Shown here one piece after another: positions 38,693 through 46,864 of a stretch of 64,000 nucleotides of DNA (within the stretch, counting starts at the first letter, position 1; each line of letters starts with the position of its first letter). Made by a program: the position numbers and the translations under genes. Source of the DNA: an uncultured Shimia sp. (lineage in GTDB: Bacteria; Pseudomonadota; Alphaproteobacteria; Rhodobacterales; Rhodobacteraceae); the NCBI RefSeq assembly GCF_913054185.1, contig NZ_CAJXIV010000001.1, positions 49,330-113,329 of the forward strand. The letters are read 5' to 3'. The notes under the pieces are model-generated. The model was not told where the DNA came from. It made no database searches and worked only from the letters and a program-made list of their open reading frames with translations.

Positions 38693-39900
38693 ATACTGGG
38701 CTTTTCGATCGTGATTTGAGTCACGTCGCAGCTTCCACTGCGAAACGCCGCAGCACAAGAGGTCAGATAAAAATTCCACATGCGGCGGAAACGCTCATCA
38801 AACCCCATCCCCTGAATGCGATCCCAGTGGGCGTTGAAGGTTTCGTGCCACCGACGCAAAGTCTGGCTGTAGCTCTCACCAAACTCAATCGACCCAGCAA
38901 CGGTCATCCCAACTTTAGTGACCTCTTCGCGCAAGGCGGACGGGCTAGGCAGCATACCGCCAGGAAAGATATATTTCTGAATGAAATCAACGCTCTTTCG
39001 GTATTGTTCAAACCGCTCTTCGGTCAGCGTGATGATCTGAAGCGTTGCCTTGGCGCCCGGTTTCAAGCGGTCTCGCACCGCTTCAAAATACACCGGCCAA
39101 TACTTCTCACCCACGGCCTCAAACATCTCAATGCTGGCGATCCCGTCGTAAGTCGCAGTCTCCTCGCGGTAGTCCTGTAGTTTGAAGTTCACCATGTGAG
39201 AAAGACCCGCTTTTTCAATACGTTCTTTTGCGAACTTCAACTGTTCCTCTGAGATTGTGAGACCGGTGACTTTTAGACCACGCTCCTTGGCTGCATATTC
39301 CGCAAAGCCGCCCCAGCCGCAGCCGATTTCCAGCACATGATCGCCGGGTTTTACCCCCATCTGATCCACCATACTGGCGTATTTGGCAATTTGTGCGTCT
39401 TCCATGCTCTCTTGGCCGGTTTCAAAAATGGCTGAGGAATAGGTCATCGTGTCATCTAACCACAGACTGTAAAACGCATTGCCTAAGTCGTAGTGGTAAC
39501 TGATATTTTTCTTGGCTTGCGTTTTTGTGTTGGTGTTCATCCAATGGCGCAGACGTTCAAACGCACGAACAAAATACATGCCCGGAAACCCGTCATACAG
39601 CGCGTCATTGTCGTGGCGCAGGAAATCACAAAACGCCTGCAAGTCTGGGGAGGACCACCACCCTTCGAGATAGGCTTCACAGAATCCAAGTTCTCCCTCT
39701 CTCATCAGTCGCGCAAAGGTGTCACCGTTGTGTACATGCATCTCACAGACAGGCCCTGTCTCTGTGCCTTCTGCCCGAAATCGACGTCCGTCTTGCAGGA
39801 CAAAATCAATCTGTCCGTTGTTGATCTTTTGCGCGGTGTCAAACACCGCTGCAAAATAGCGCGGTAGGTTAGCTTCACCTTTGGTCGACGTCAGGTACAT
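38689..39900 (-). CDS. cyclopropane-fatty-acyl-phospholipid synthase family methyltransferase
   Basis: 403 residues. The S-adenosylmethionine motif is VLEIGCGWGGFAEYAA (about 190-205). Preceding it is SYHYDLGNAFYSLWLD, and later come ASIEMFEAVGEKYW and FIQKYIFPGGMLPS, all CFA-synthase hallmarks. It adds a methylene bridge to unsaturated acyl chains in membrane lipids, or a related methylation. It heads the cfa-trgA-trgB-cysK-mscS-alaX operon, with AGGGGGGAC before the ATG. Confidence 0.9.
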   Translation of the reverse strand: MYLTSTKGEANLPRYFAAVFDTAQKINNGQIDFVLQDGRRFRAEGTETGPVCEMHVHNGDTFARLMREGELGFCEAYLEGWWSSPDLQAFCDFLRHDNDALYDGFPGMYFVRAFERLRHWMNTNTKTQAKKNISYHYDLGNAFYSLWLDDTMTYSSAIFETGQESMEDAQIAKYASMVDQMGVKPGDHVLEIGCGWGGFAEYAAKERGLKVTGLTISEEQLKFAKERIEKAGLSHMVNFKLQDYREETATYDGIASIEMFEAVGEKYWPVYFEAVRDRLKPGAKATLQIITLTEERFEQYRKSVDFIQKYIFPGGMLPSPSALREEVTKVGMTVAGSIEFGESYSQTLRRWHETFNAHWDRIQGMGFDERFRRMWNFYLTSCAAAFRSGSCDVTQITIEKPSI

Positions 39901-40275
39901 TTACGTCCCCCCTCTTCCTTGTGTGATACAAAGGCTAGGCGGGAGCAGCGCCTTACGGCAAGGTTTTTTTGGGAATTGAAGTGGCACCTTGCCACAGAAT
40001 CAGGCGCATCCCCTGCACCTTACGATCCTGCGGCAAGGCTCTCAGAAGCTGTGACAAACACGATTTGTCAAAGCTCTGAGGATTTCACATATGGGGATGT
40101 GTACAATCTGCGGCAAGACGGCGACGAACTTTGATGTGGCCGCCTAAACTGTCAATTTTCATCACCCAACGGCGTGGTGAACTTCCAACTTGAGCCGAGG
40201 GGGCTTCGACCTCTGCGCCGCCCTGCCCACCCTCAGTGTCCTTTCAAACACTTACAGCGGTGCTGGCGTCTTGCT
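39901..40275. other. 375-bp intergenic region upstream of cfa
   Basis: It must contain the promoter of the leftward cfa-trg operon and the end of the PLP-enzyme gene. A 71-codon frame at 39919-40134 has no ribosome-binding site or recognisable similarity. No clear terminator or operator is visible. Confidence 0.4.
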
Positions 40276-41496
40276 TCACAAAACCGCGTCGAGTGCCGAA
40301 ATCAATGTCTGCACTTCTTGTTCGCTGGTGTAATGCACAAAGCTGACTCTCAAAACACCGTGAGTGGCATCAACATTCATTCCTTCCAACGCTCGAAGCG
40401 CATAAAAATCGCCACCACCGGCCATTACCCCATGGGCGGCCAGTTGAGTTGCAAGTGCCTCGCCCGGAGCATTTGCCACCAACGCAACGGTTGGCGCACG
40501 TTTTGCCGCCTCTGTAGGTCCAATCAACCGCACGGAGTTCTTTGATGTCGCATAATCCAACAAAGGCTGCAGCAGCTTTTCTTCGTGGTCGCGCATCAGA
40601 TCATGCACAGCCGCGCCCGTCGCCACGGGTGTCTCACCCAGAATTCCGTGATGCGCCGCAACAGCTTCGATGTAATCTACCATGCCCGCACTGGCCGCAA
40701 CTTGCGCGTGGTCCGGTCCGGCTGGCGTAAATCGTTTGTACAGGCTGTCGCCGTTGAAATAATGCCCTTGGTTGGGCAACATTCCCCCAATATTGCGTCG
40801 GACAACCATGATGCCTTGGTGTGGACCATAGGTTTTATAAGCGGAAAACATGTAAATGTCCGCGCCCATCCCGCCAACATCCGGCAACCCATGTGGCGCA
40901 TAGCTCACGCCATCCACGCAGACAAACGCCCCCGCAGCATGCGCCAGCGCTGTGATTTTAGCCACCGGATTGATCTCACCCACCACGTTGGAGCAATGCG
41001 GGAAACACACCAACCGCACGCGATCGTCGAGCAGCTCCATGAGCTTTTCTGGGTCGAGGTGCCCCGTGTCGGGATCAATGGTCCACTCACGCACTTCGAT
41101 GCCTTCGTCGGCCAATCGCCGCCACGGGCCTGAATTGGCCTCATGGTCCTGATTGGTCACAATGATTGCGTCACCCGGATCCATCCACTGACGAAATGCT
41201 TGCGCCAAAACGTAGGTATTCTGTGTGGTCGAAGGACCAAAAGACACCTCATCACTGTCCACGCCCAACAGCCCTGCGAGCCGGGCCCGCGCCTCGTCCA
41301 TCTCTGCTCCAGCCAACTCAGAGGCGCGATACGGCGCATAAGGTTGCACTTTGCGTTCGCGATAAAACCGGGTCAGCCGGTCAATCACCTGCGCGGAGGT
41401 ATAGCTGCCACCTGCATTTTCAAAAAACGCCTGTCCCTCAAGCGACGGTTCTGAAAACGCCGGAAATTGGCTGCGAACAAAATCTACGTCAAGCAT
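40276..41496 (-). CDS. class V aminotransferase / cysteine-desulfurase-like PLP enzyme
   Basis: 406 residues from the ATG at 41494-41496 behind GGGGAGG. The fold type I PLP lysine is in FSAYKTYGPHQG (about 225), with the NAGGSYTS start, QDHEANSGPW and CSNVVGEINPV. The class includes cysteine desulfurases, selenocysteine lyases and kynureninase-like enzymes. The active-site Cys loop typical of SufS is not evident near the C-terminus (GGGDFYALRALEGM), so I leave the substrate open. It is a single-gene unit. Confidence 0.85.
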   Translation of the reverse strand: MLDVDFVRSQFPAFSEPSLEGQAFFENAGGSYTSAQVIDRLTRFYRERKVQPYAPYRASELAGAEMDEARARLAGLLGVDSDEVSFGPSTTQNTYVLAQAFRQWMDPGDAIIVTNQDHEANSGPWRRLADEGIEVREWTIDPDTGHLDPEKLMELLDDRVRLVCFPHCSNVVGEINPVAKITALAHAAGAFVCVDGVSYAPHGLPDVGGMGADIYMFSAYKTYGPHQGIMVVRRNIGGMLPNQGHYFNGDSLYKRFTPAGPDHAQVAASAGMVDYIEAVAAHHGILGETPVATGAAVHDLMRDHEEKLLQPLLDYATSKNSVRLIGPTEAAKRAPTVALVANAPGEALATQLAAHGVMAGGGDFYALRALEGMNVDATHGVLRVSFVHYTSEQEVQTLISALDAVL

Positions 41497-41579
41497 TGGA
41501 TACCTCCCCTTAGTTGCCTCGCACAAAACCGCCGTTTTCGGGCAGGGTCAAGTCGGGAAACATGCCCTAAACGCGACGT

Positions 41580-41996
41580 TTACGCCATCACAGCGCGGAT
41601 TTTATCTGCCAGTTCCTTGAGCACAGAAAAGTCCGCCATGGTGCCCGGCGGACGCAACTTCACACCGTCAAGGCGCGGCAACACGTGGTAATGCAAGTGA
41701 AACACCTCCTGCCCGCCTGCTGCCTCGTTAAACTGCTGAACTGTCACACCATCTGCATCAAAGGCTTGCATCACAGCATGGCCCATCTTCTGAACCGTTT
41801 TCAGGCAGGCGGTCAGCTGTTCCGGCGTGGCGTCGAGCATATTGCGACACGGAGTCTTTGGAATGATCAAACAGTGCCCGTCCGCGCGCGGCATGATGTC
41901 CATAAACACATAGGTGTCGTCGTCTTCATAAAGCTTCTCGCTGGGGATTTCCCCACGCAGGATTTTTGCAAAAATATTGTCGGTGTCATACGCCAT
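41580..41996 (-). CDS. HIT-family nucleotide hydrolase/transferase
   Basis: 138 residues. The histidine triad is FHLHYHVLPR near residue 98. The N-terminal NIFAKILRGEIPSEKLYEDD is typical of Hint/HinT-like proteins. Members hydrolyse aminoacyl-AMP or AMP-lysine type substrates. It lies between the acuI terminator and the PLP-enzyme gene. Confidence 0.93.
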   Translation of the reverse strand: MAYDTDNIFAKILRGEIPSEKLYEDDDTYVFMDIMPRADGHCLIIPKTPCRNMLDATPEQLTACLKTVQKMGHAVMQAFDADGVTVQQFNEAAGGQEVFHLHYHVLPRLDGVKLRPPGTMADFSVLKELADKIRAVMA

Positions 41997-42020
41997 GGCG
42001 GATTAGCTCCTTTAGACATG

Positions 42021-42050
42021 CAAAAGGCGGGCAAGTTGCCTCACCCGCCT
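42021..42050 (-). terminator. Rho-independent terminator after acuI
   Basis: On the minus strand AGGCGGG and CCCGCCT flank a 12-base loop and are followed by TTTT. Confidence 0.75.
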
Positions 42051-42072
42051 GTTTCACCATGTTTTCGCGCTG

Positions 42073-43065
42073 TTACGCGTTCACGTCAACCACAACGCGG
42101 CCCTGCACCTGGCCTTGCAGGATGTCTGCACCCAATTGCGGCAAATCAGACAACGTGGCTGGTTTCACCATCGCTTCCAGCTTGTCCATAGGCAGATCTT
42201 TGGCAATCCGCTCCCAGGCCCGCAGACGGTTGTCATACGGCTGCATCACGGAATCGATGCCCAAAAGGTTCACACCGCGCAGCAGGAACGGGATCACGGT
42301 CGCAGGCAACGCTGCGCCCCCGGCCAAACCCACGGCGGCAACTGACGCCCCATATTTCATTTGACCCAGCACCCGTGCCAACATCGCGCCGCCCACGGCA
42401 TCAACACAACCAGCCCATGTTTCGCCTTCCAATGGGCGCTTCACGGTTTCATTGAGCTCTTCGCGCGCCACAATCTGTGTGGCTCCCAGGGACTTGATGT
42501 AATCCCCGCTCTCCGGCCGTCCGGTCACACCAGCGACCTCATAGCCTAGGTTCGCCAGGATCGCGACAGCCACAGAGCCCACACCGCCCGCCGCGCCGGT
42601 CACCAACACCGGACCGTTGCCCGGCTTCAAGCCGTGATCTTCGAGCGCCATCACTGACAGCATCGACGTAAACCCAGCCGTGCCCACCGCCATGGCCTGC
42701 TGCGGCGTCAGACCCTCAGGCAGTGGCACCAGCCAATCAGCGTTTACCCGCGCCTTTTGGCCATAGCCGCCCCAATGCGCCTCGCCCATACGCCAGCCGG
42801 TCAGCACAACCTTGTCGCCCGGCTTATACCGTTCATCCTCAGACGTCTCGACCGTACCCGCAAAATCAATGCCCGGGATATGCGGGTACTTGCGCACCAA
42901 ACCGCCACCTTTGGCGGACAGACACAATCCGTCTTTGTAGTTCACCGTGGAATACTCCACCGCCACTGTGACCTCAGCGTGTGGCAGGTCATCCAGCGTC
43001 AAATCCTTAATTGACGCGCTTGCCAAACCGTCTTCGTTTTGGTCCATCACCAATGCTTTGAACAT
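42073..43065 (-). CDS. acuI: acryloyl-CoA reductase AcuI (YhdH-type MDR)
   Basis: 330 residues from the ATG at 43063-43065 with GGAG eight bases upstream. It is a zinc-free medium-chain dehydrogenase/reductase with EYSTVNYKDGLC, PHIPGIDFAGTV and the NADPH-binding VTGAAGGVGSVAVAIL. AcuI reduces acryloyl-CoA to propanoyl-CoA and detoxifies acrylate from DMSP breakdown or 3-hydroxypropionate metabolism. No DMSP lyase or acuK/acuN gene is adjacent, so its specific pathway here is inferred. Confidence 0.88.
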   Translation of the reverse strand: MFKALVMDQNEDGLASASIKDLTLDDLPHAEVTVAVEYSTVNYKDGLCLSAKGGGLVRKYPHIPGIDFAGTVETSEDERYKPGDKVVLTGWRMGEAHWGGYGQKARVNADWLVPLPEGLTPQQAMAVGTAGFTSMLSVMALEDHGLKPGNGPVLVTGAAGGVGSVAVAILANLGYEVAGVTGRPESGDYIKSLGATQIVAREELNETVKRPLEGETWAGCVDAVGGAMLARVLGQMKYGASVAAVGLAGGAALPATVIPFLLRGVNLLGIDSVMQPYDNRLRAWERIAKDLPMDKLEAMVKPATLSDLPQLGADILQGQVQGRVVVDVNA

Positions 43066-43144
43066 CTCATTTCTCCTCTCGCGCCAGACCGCCGTCCAGC
43101 ATTCGCATTCCCAAAATATCCGCGCCGAAGGCTGCGGGACGATA

Positions 43145-43663
43145 TCACAGCTCAAACCCCTGCGGCATCAACACCAAATCCGTGTCTTCTGTCTTACGAC
43201 CAAAGCCGGTCACCATGGCATGCACCTGCCCGCGATGATGGGTCTGGTGATTGAACAAACCCACGACACATTGCGCCATCGGCTTACGAAAGTCTTTGTC
43301 CAACATCTGTGCATGCCAGCTGAGATCGCCGCTCAAAGCGTCTGCGGAAACACTTTCAGCCCACATCATTATCCGTTGATCCATGCGAAGGCGCTCCTGT
43401 GCCCAGATCGCGAAGGTTGCGCAAGTCTCTGCATGCTCTTTTGCCGGCTTGGATGGCCCATCCCCGCCGTCAAAGCGGCTCATCCAAAGGGCATCTGCCC
43501 AAAGAATGTGATTGATCGTCGCCATGACCGAGCCAAAGAACGCACCACAATCAGCCCGCAACTCCGCCTCCGTCAAGGTTTTACACGCCGCGCGCATCTG
43601 TTGGTTCTGCCAGGCGTTATACCGGGCCATCATCTGACAATACGCGGGCGTGATCATGCTCAT
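43145..43663 (-). CDS. DinB-family protein
   Basis: 172 residues, four-helix DinB/YfiT fold. The three metal histidines are in TINHILWAD (about 49) and LFNHQTHHRGQ (about 137-146). Such proteins are putative thiol transferases or damage-inducible metalloproteins. The start is seven bases after the DUF1326 stop, so it is probably co-transcribed with the DUF1326/DUF2182 pair. Confidence 0.88.
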   Translation of the reverse strand: MSMITPAYCQMMARYNAWQNQQMRAACKTLTEAELRADCGAFFGSVMATINHILWADALWMSRFDGGDGPSKPAKEHAETCATFAIWAQERLRMDQRIMMWAESVSADALSGDLSWHAQMLDKDFRKPMAQCVVGLFNHQTHHRGQVHAMVTGFGRKTEDTDLVLMPQGFEL

Positions 43664-43669
43664 GACCGC

Positions 43670-44362
43670 TTACCGAGGTCCATGCCAGTCAATCTGACAG
43701 ATTTCGGCGGATCGCCCGTCAAAATCCCACACCCGACCAAACGCGCGCACGCGGCCTTTGGAAGCGGTGGCCACAGTGATGTCCGGTCCCATCCAATATT
43801 TGGTATTTTTGATAACGATCTCTTCGTCTTTGTCTTTCCCTTCAACAGGATAGACCACACCTTCAATCTTGCGACCCACGGTGATGTGACGGGTTTTGCC
43901 ATCCTCGGAGGTTTCATAACCAACTGGCTGACGCTCTACGCCAATGATCTCGCCCACCAGAACCTTGAACAGCCCTGTCGTGCCTTTGGCTTTGCCGCTG
44001 AAAATATCCACCAGCGCGTTATAGGCCTCAGGACTGGCGCGATCATCAATGAACAGCGCCACTTTCCAGTTGCCGCGGCTCATCATGCCGGGAATTTCGA
44101 TCAGCAGGCCAATGTTCAGACCGGACAGGTCGACATCACCATACTGACCTTCGTCAATCCGCACGCCGCCCCAGGTCTGACAGTGGCCTTCCGTTGGGGG
44201 GTGTAGGCCAAGGCTCACCACACAAGGGCAAAACACAGTACAGTTACAGTTGAGGATCAGCTCGCCCTTGATGGTCCAAGGAATGGTCCCAAGCCCCGAT
44301 TTTGCCGCCTCCGGATGGCGATTGTCGATTTTGGCCGGCGCCGTAGTGTTGTCCGAAGCCAT
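43670..44362 (-). CDS. DUF1326 protein with CNCTVFCPC cysteine cluster
   Basis: 230 residues from the ATG at 44360-44362 with AGGAGG upstream. The N-terminal half carries Cys39, Cys41, Cys45 and Cys47 in LNCNCTVFCPCV, a likely metal or redox site. There is no signal peptide, so the protein is cytoplasmic. It lies 25 bp after the DUF2182 gene; this pairing recurs in many proteobacteria. Function is not known to me; a role in handling a soft metal with the membrane partner is inference. Confidence 0.85.
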   Translation of the reverse strand: MASDNTTAPAKIDNRHPEAAKSGLGTIPWTIKGELILNCNCTVFCPCVVSLGLHPPTEGHCQTWGGVRIDEGQYGDVDLSGLNIGLLIEIPGMMSRGNWKVALFIDDRASPEAYNALVDIFSGKAKGTTGLFKVLVGEIIGVERQPVGYETSEDGKTRHITVGRKIEGVVYPVEGKDKDEEIVIKNTKYWMGPDITVATASKGRVRAFGRVWDFDGRSAEICQIDWHGPR

Positions 44363-44387
44363 GGTGTGTTCCTCCTTAAGTGATCTC

Positions 44388-45149
44388 TTACAGGGCATTC
44401 GCCGCCACGTAGACCGCGCTGCACAACAGCACGAACCCCAGTGGTTTTGTCACCCAACGCCCGATGGCAGGCAGTTTCTCAAAAATCATGATCAGCGTGG
44501 CCAGCCCCATAAACGCGATGTTCATCACGCCGCCCACAAATGCCAAAAGCATCAATGCCCAGCAGCAGCCCAAGCACGTCAGTCCCAGGCGCAGACCGTT
44601 TTTCCACGGCCCCTCTTCCCAATGCTGCATAAAAAATGTCATCGGCATGCGGCACTTGGACAGGCAGGCCTCTTTCATTGGCGAAAACTGATACAGCCCG
44701 GCCACCACCAGTAAGAAGGCCGAGAAAAACGCCGACCGGCTTTCGCCCAATGCGCCAAGCACTCCGGCTTGAAACAACACCATCTGAAGCGCTGCGGCCA
44801 GTATGGAAAACCCGATCCACACTGCCAGATATCCGCCAACCAAAGCTGAGAACCTTGCGCCCGGCGCCTGTTGCGCCAGATCATCATAGGTGGCAAATGC
44901 GGGCAAAGCAGTTGGTGCCATCATTGCCGCACTCATCACAATCCACATCAAAAGCACGCGGGCAAAACCGCTTGCGTCCGGCGTGATGGTGCAAAGTGAT
45001 GTCCAGAAATCTGCGCCGTATATCGCGTTTAATTCCCGCAACTCCGCTGGGATAGCCATCAAAAACAACACGGCCCACGCGGCCAAAATGCCGCCAAACA
45101 AAGTCAGCCAATGGAATCCCGTCATGGACCGAATGCGATCTGCGATCAT
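44388..45149 (-). CDS. DUF2182 predicted metal-binding integral membrane protein
   Basis: 253 residues from the ATG at 45147-45149, which is 10 bases from AGGAGG; the ATG at 45156-45158 is only one base from it and is less likely. About six membrane helices are visible. The motifs SPMKEACLSKC (Cys162, Cys166) and LGLTCLGCCWALM (Cys192, Cys195, Cys196) are the family's presumed metal ligands within or beside membrane segments. The gene heads a leftward unit with DUF1326 and DinB genes and diverges from the GntR regulator across 90 bp that hold twin operators. Confidence 0.85.
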   Translation of the reverse strand: MIADRIRSMTGFHWLTLFGGILAAWAVLFLMAIPAELRELNAIYGADFWTSLCTITPDASGFARVLLMWIVMSAAMMAPTALPAFATYDDLAQQAPGARFSALVGGYLAVWIGFSILAAALQMVLFQAGVLGALGESRSAFFSAFLLVVAGLYQFSPMKEACLSKCRMPMTFFMQHWEEGPWKNGLRLGLTCLGCCWALMLLAFVGGVMNIAFMGLATLIMIFEKLPAIGRWVTKPLGFVLLCSAVYVAANAL

Positions 45150-45195
45150 CGTCGACATTCCTCCTCTTGCCACGACTCACAACTTGCTGTCTAAA

Positions 45196-45241
45196 ATGTC
45201 AGACAATTAAACGCACAGCAAACACTAAATGTCAGACAATT
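45196..45241. promoter_or_regulatory. twin GntR-type operators (TGTCAGACA) between DUF2182 gene and gntR-type gene
   Basis: ATGTCAGACAATT occurs at 45196-45208 and 45229-45241, exactly 33 bp apart. The palindromic core TGTC-A-GACA resembles FCD-type GntR operators (TNGTNNNACNA class). The second copy overlaps the TTG start codon of the regulator. Confidence 0.75.
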
Positions 45242-45968
45242 GAAAATAGACCCCAAAAACAAAACCGATCTGTCTGCTCAGATCGCCAAAGCCATCCGTG
45301 ATGCGATCATCTCTGGTGACATGAATGTTGATGAACGCCTGCCCTCTGAATCCGAGCTGGCAGACCAATTTGACGTGTCTCGCTCAACGGTGCGCGAGGC
45401 GCTGAAACGCTTGGCAGCGCAGAACCTGATCCGCACCCAGCGCGGCGCAACCGGCGGCGCTTTTGTGCGGCGGCTCTCATATGATGACGCCTACGCGCAA
45501 CATATCACGACCAGCACGCTCCTTCTGTCAATGAACGCGGTGGATTTTGAAACCGCCTGCGAAGCCCGTTTTGCGCTGGAGCGCGCCTGTGCGCCGTTGT
45601 CGTCTGCCCGGCGTACCCCAGATCATCTCGCCACCATGCGGGCTGAAATCCACCGTCAGGCCCAGCCGGGTCTCTCGGACGAGCGCTTTTGTGACAGTGA
45701 CGTGGCCTTTCACCGCGCGCTGGTGGATGGTGCCGGCAACCCGGTGTTATCTTATCAACTGGCTGGCGCTGTGGAGGCGATGCAGCCGCTGATGAACATG
45801 ATCACCTTCACACAGCGCAATCGCGACGTGATCATAGGTCTGCACACCCGCATTGCTGATGCGCTGGAGATGCAAAATAGTGCCGACGCGGATGCGGCGC
45901 TTGCCGAACTCACAGCATACACGCTGACTTTGGGCGAAGAAGCCATGGAAGCCCGCGCCAAACGATAA
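45240..45968 (+). CDS. GntR-family regulator with FCD ligand domain
   Basis: 242 residues. A winged HTH (about 12-75, RLPSESELADQFDVSRSTVR) is followed by an FCD domain (about 95-235), with metal-type residues in CDSDVAFHRALVDGAGNP and IIGLHTRIADAL. TTG at 45240 is the only usable start in frame after the stop at 45192-45194, and no ribosome-binding site precedes it. FCD proteins respond to organic acids. Autorepression through the overlapping operator is likely, and control of the divergent DUF2182 unit is inferred. Confidence 0.87.
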   Translation: MKIDPKNKTDLSAQIAKAIRDAIISGDMNVDERLPSESELADQFDVSRSTVREALKRLAAQNLIRTQRGATGGAFVRRLSYDDAYAQHITTSTLLLSMNAVDFETACEARFALERACAPLSSARRTPDHLATMRAEIHRQAQPGLSDERFCDSDVAFHRALVDGAGNPVLSYQLAGAVEAMQPLMNMITFTQRNRDVIIGLHTRIADALEMQNSADADAALAELTAYTLTLGEEAMEARAKR

Positions 45969-46047
45969 CAATCGGCTTGCACCTCCCGCGCAAACTGCGT
46001 TTTCTCCGACCAACCCGGCCTCAAGAGCCGCGCAACAGGAGATCGAC

Positions 46048-46701
46048 ATGCGCCCGACCGACCATCTGCGCACCCTTGCGGGTGACGACTGGACCGCCGC
46101 GACAACCCATCCGTTTTGCACGGAGCTTGCGGAAGGCACCCTGCCGCTGAACAAAATGCGTTGGTATCTGGCGCAAGATTACCAATTTGTCGGAAACTTC
46201 GTGCGTCTGCTCGCAAGTGCCATTGCCCACGCGCCAACCTTGGCCGACTCGGTGCCCGCGGCGCAGTTCCTCGCTTTGGTCACTGGCCCGGAAAACACCT
46301 ACTTCCTGCGCTCGTTTGAAGCGCTCGATATGAGTGAGGCAGAGCAAAACGCGCCACCTGCCCTGCCCACCGAGGGTTTCAATGCTTTGATGGCTGAGGC
46401 TGCTGCCTCCGGCCGTTACGAGTTGATGCTGGCCGTGCTGGTAGTCGCGGAATGGGTCTATCTGAGCTGGGCCACGCCAGTGAACCCGCCCAAAGACGAC
46501 CTGCCGTTTTATTTTGCCGAATGGATCACCCTGCATGCCGGTGACGGTTTTGAAGGTGTGGTGGAATATCTGCGAAGCCAGCTGGACGCCGTATGGCCAA
46601 CATTAAGTACAGAGGCCCAAGGCGAGGTTGAGGCTCTCTTCTTGCGGGCTGTGACGTTGGAGCGCGATTTCTGGGACGCCGCTTACGCTGAACATGCCTA
46701 A
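46048..46701 (+). CDS. TenA-family protein, cysteine-lacking (TenA_E-like)
   Basis: 217 residues, all-helical TenA/THI-4 fold: HPFCTELAEGTLPLNKMRWYLAQDY near the start and ERDFWDAAY at the end. In thiaminase II (TenA_C) the catalytic Cys sits in a CYWLY-like segment; here that position reads VVAEWVYLSW with no Cys. The protein therefore resembles the TenA_E group, linked to salvage of aminopyrimidine for thiamine. No TPP riboswitch or thi gene is adjacent. Confidence 0.82.
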   Translation: MRPTDHLRTLAGDDWTAATTHPFCTELAEGTLPLNKMRWYLAQDYQFVGNFVRLLASAIAHAPTLADSVPAAQFLALVTGPENTYFLRSFEALDMSEAEQNAPPALPTEGFNALMAEAAASGRYELMLAVLVVAEWVYLSWATPVNPPKDDLPFYFAEWITLHAGDGFEGVVEYLRSQLDAVWPTLSTEAQGEVEALFLRAVTLERDFWDAAYAEHA

Positions 46702-46829
46702 CGTGGATTAACGTTTTTCGGCGCAACGCACGGTCTGATAACCTGTTTCGGACCGCCAAACACCTCACCTCCGCAAAACAGCCGCAATACAGACGTGTTA
46801 CCGACGCGCCAAAATTTATTAACAGCCGC

Positions 46830-46858
46830 TTGCACCTCCCCCGCAACAGGCTTATCTA
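46830..46858 (+). promoter_or_regulatory. promoter of the tmRNA gene
   Basis: TTGCAC (46830-46835) and TATCTA (46853-46858) are separated by 17 bp, placing the start near 46865. Confidence 0.7.
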
Positions 46859-46864
46859 TGGGGT

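Noticed and set aside
39919..40134. 71-codon plus-strand frame upstream of cfa
   Set aside because: No ribosome-binding site, no recognisable domain, and it occupies the cfa promoter region.
42947..44206. 419-codon plus-strand frame
   Set aside because: Spans parts of three leftward genes (acuI, DinB-type, DUF1326) on the opposite strand; shadow frame.
45970..46047. TPP riboswitch before the TenA-type gene
   Set aside because: The 79-bp gap is too short and lacks the conserved CUGAGA and ACCUGA elements.
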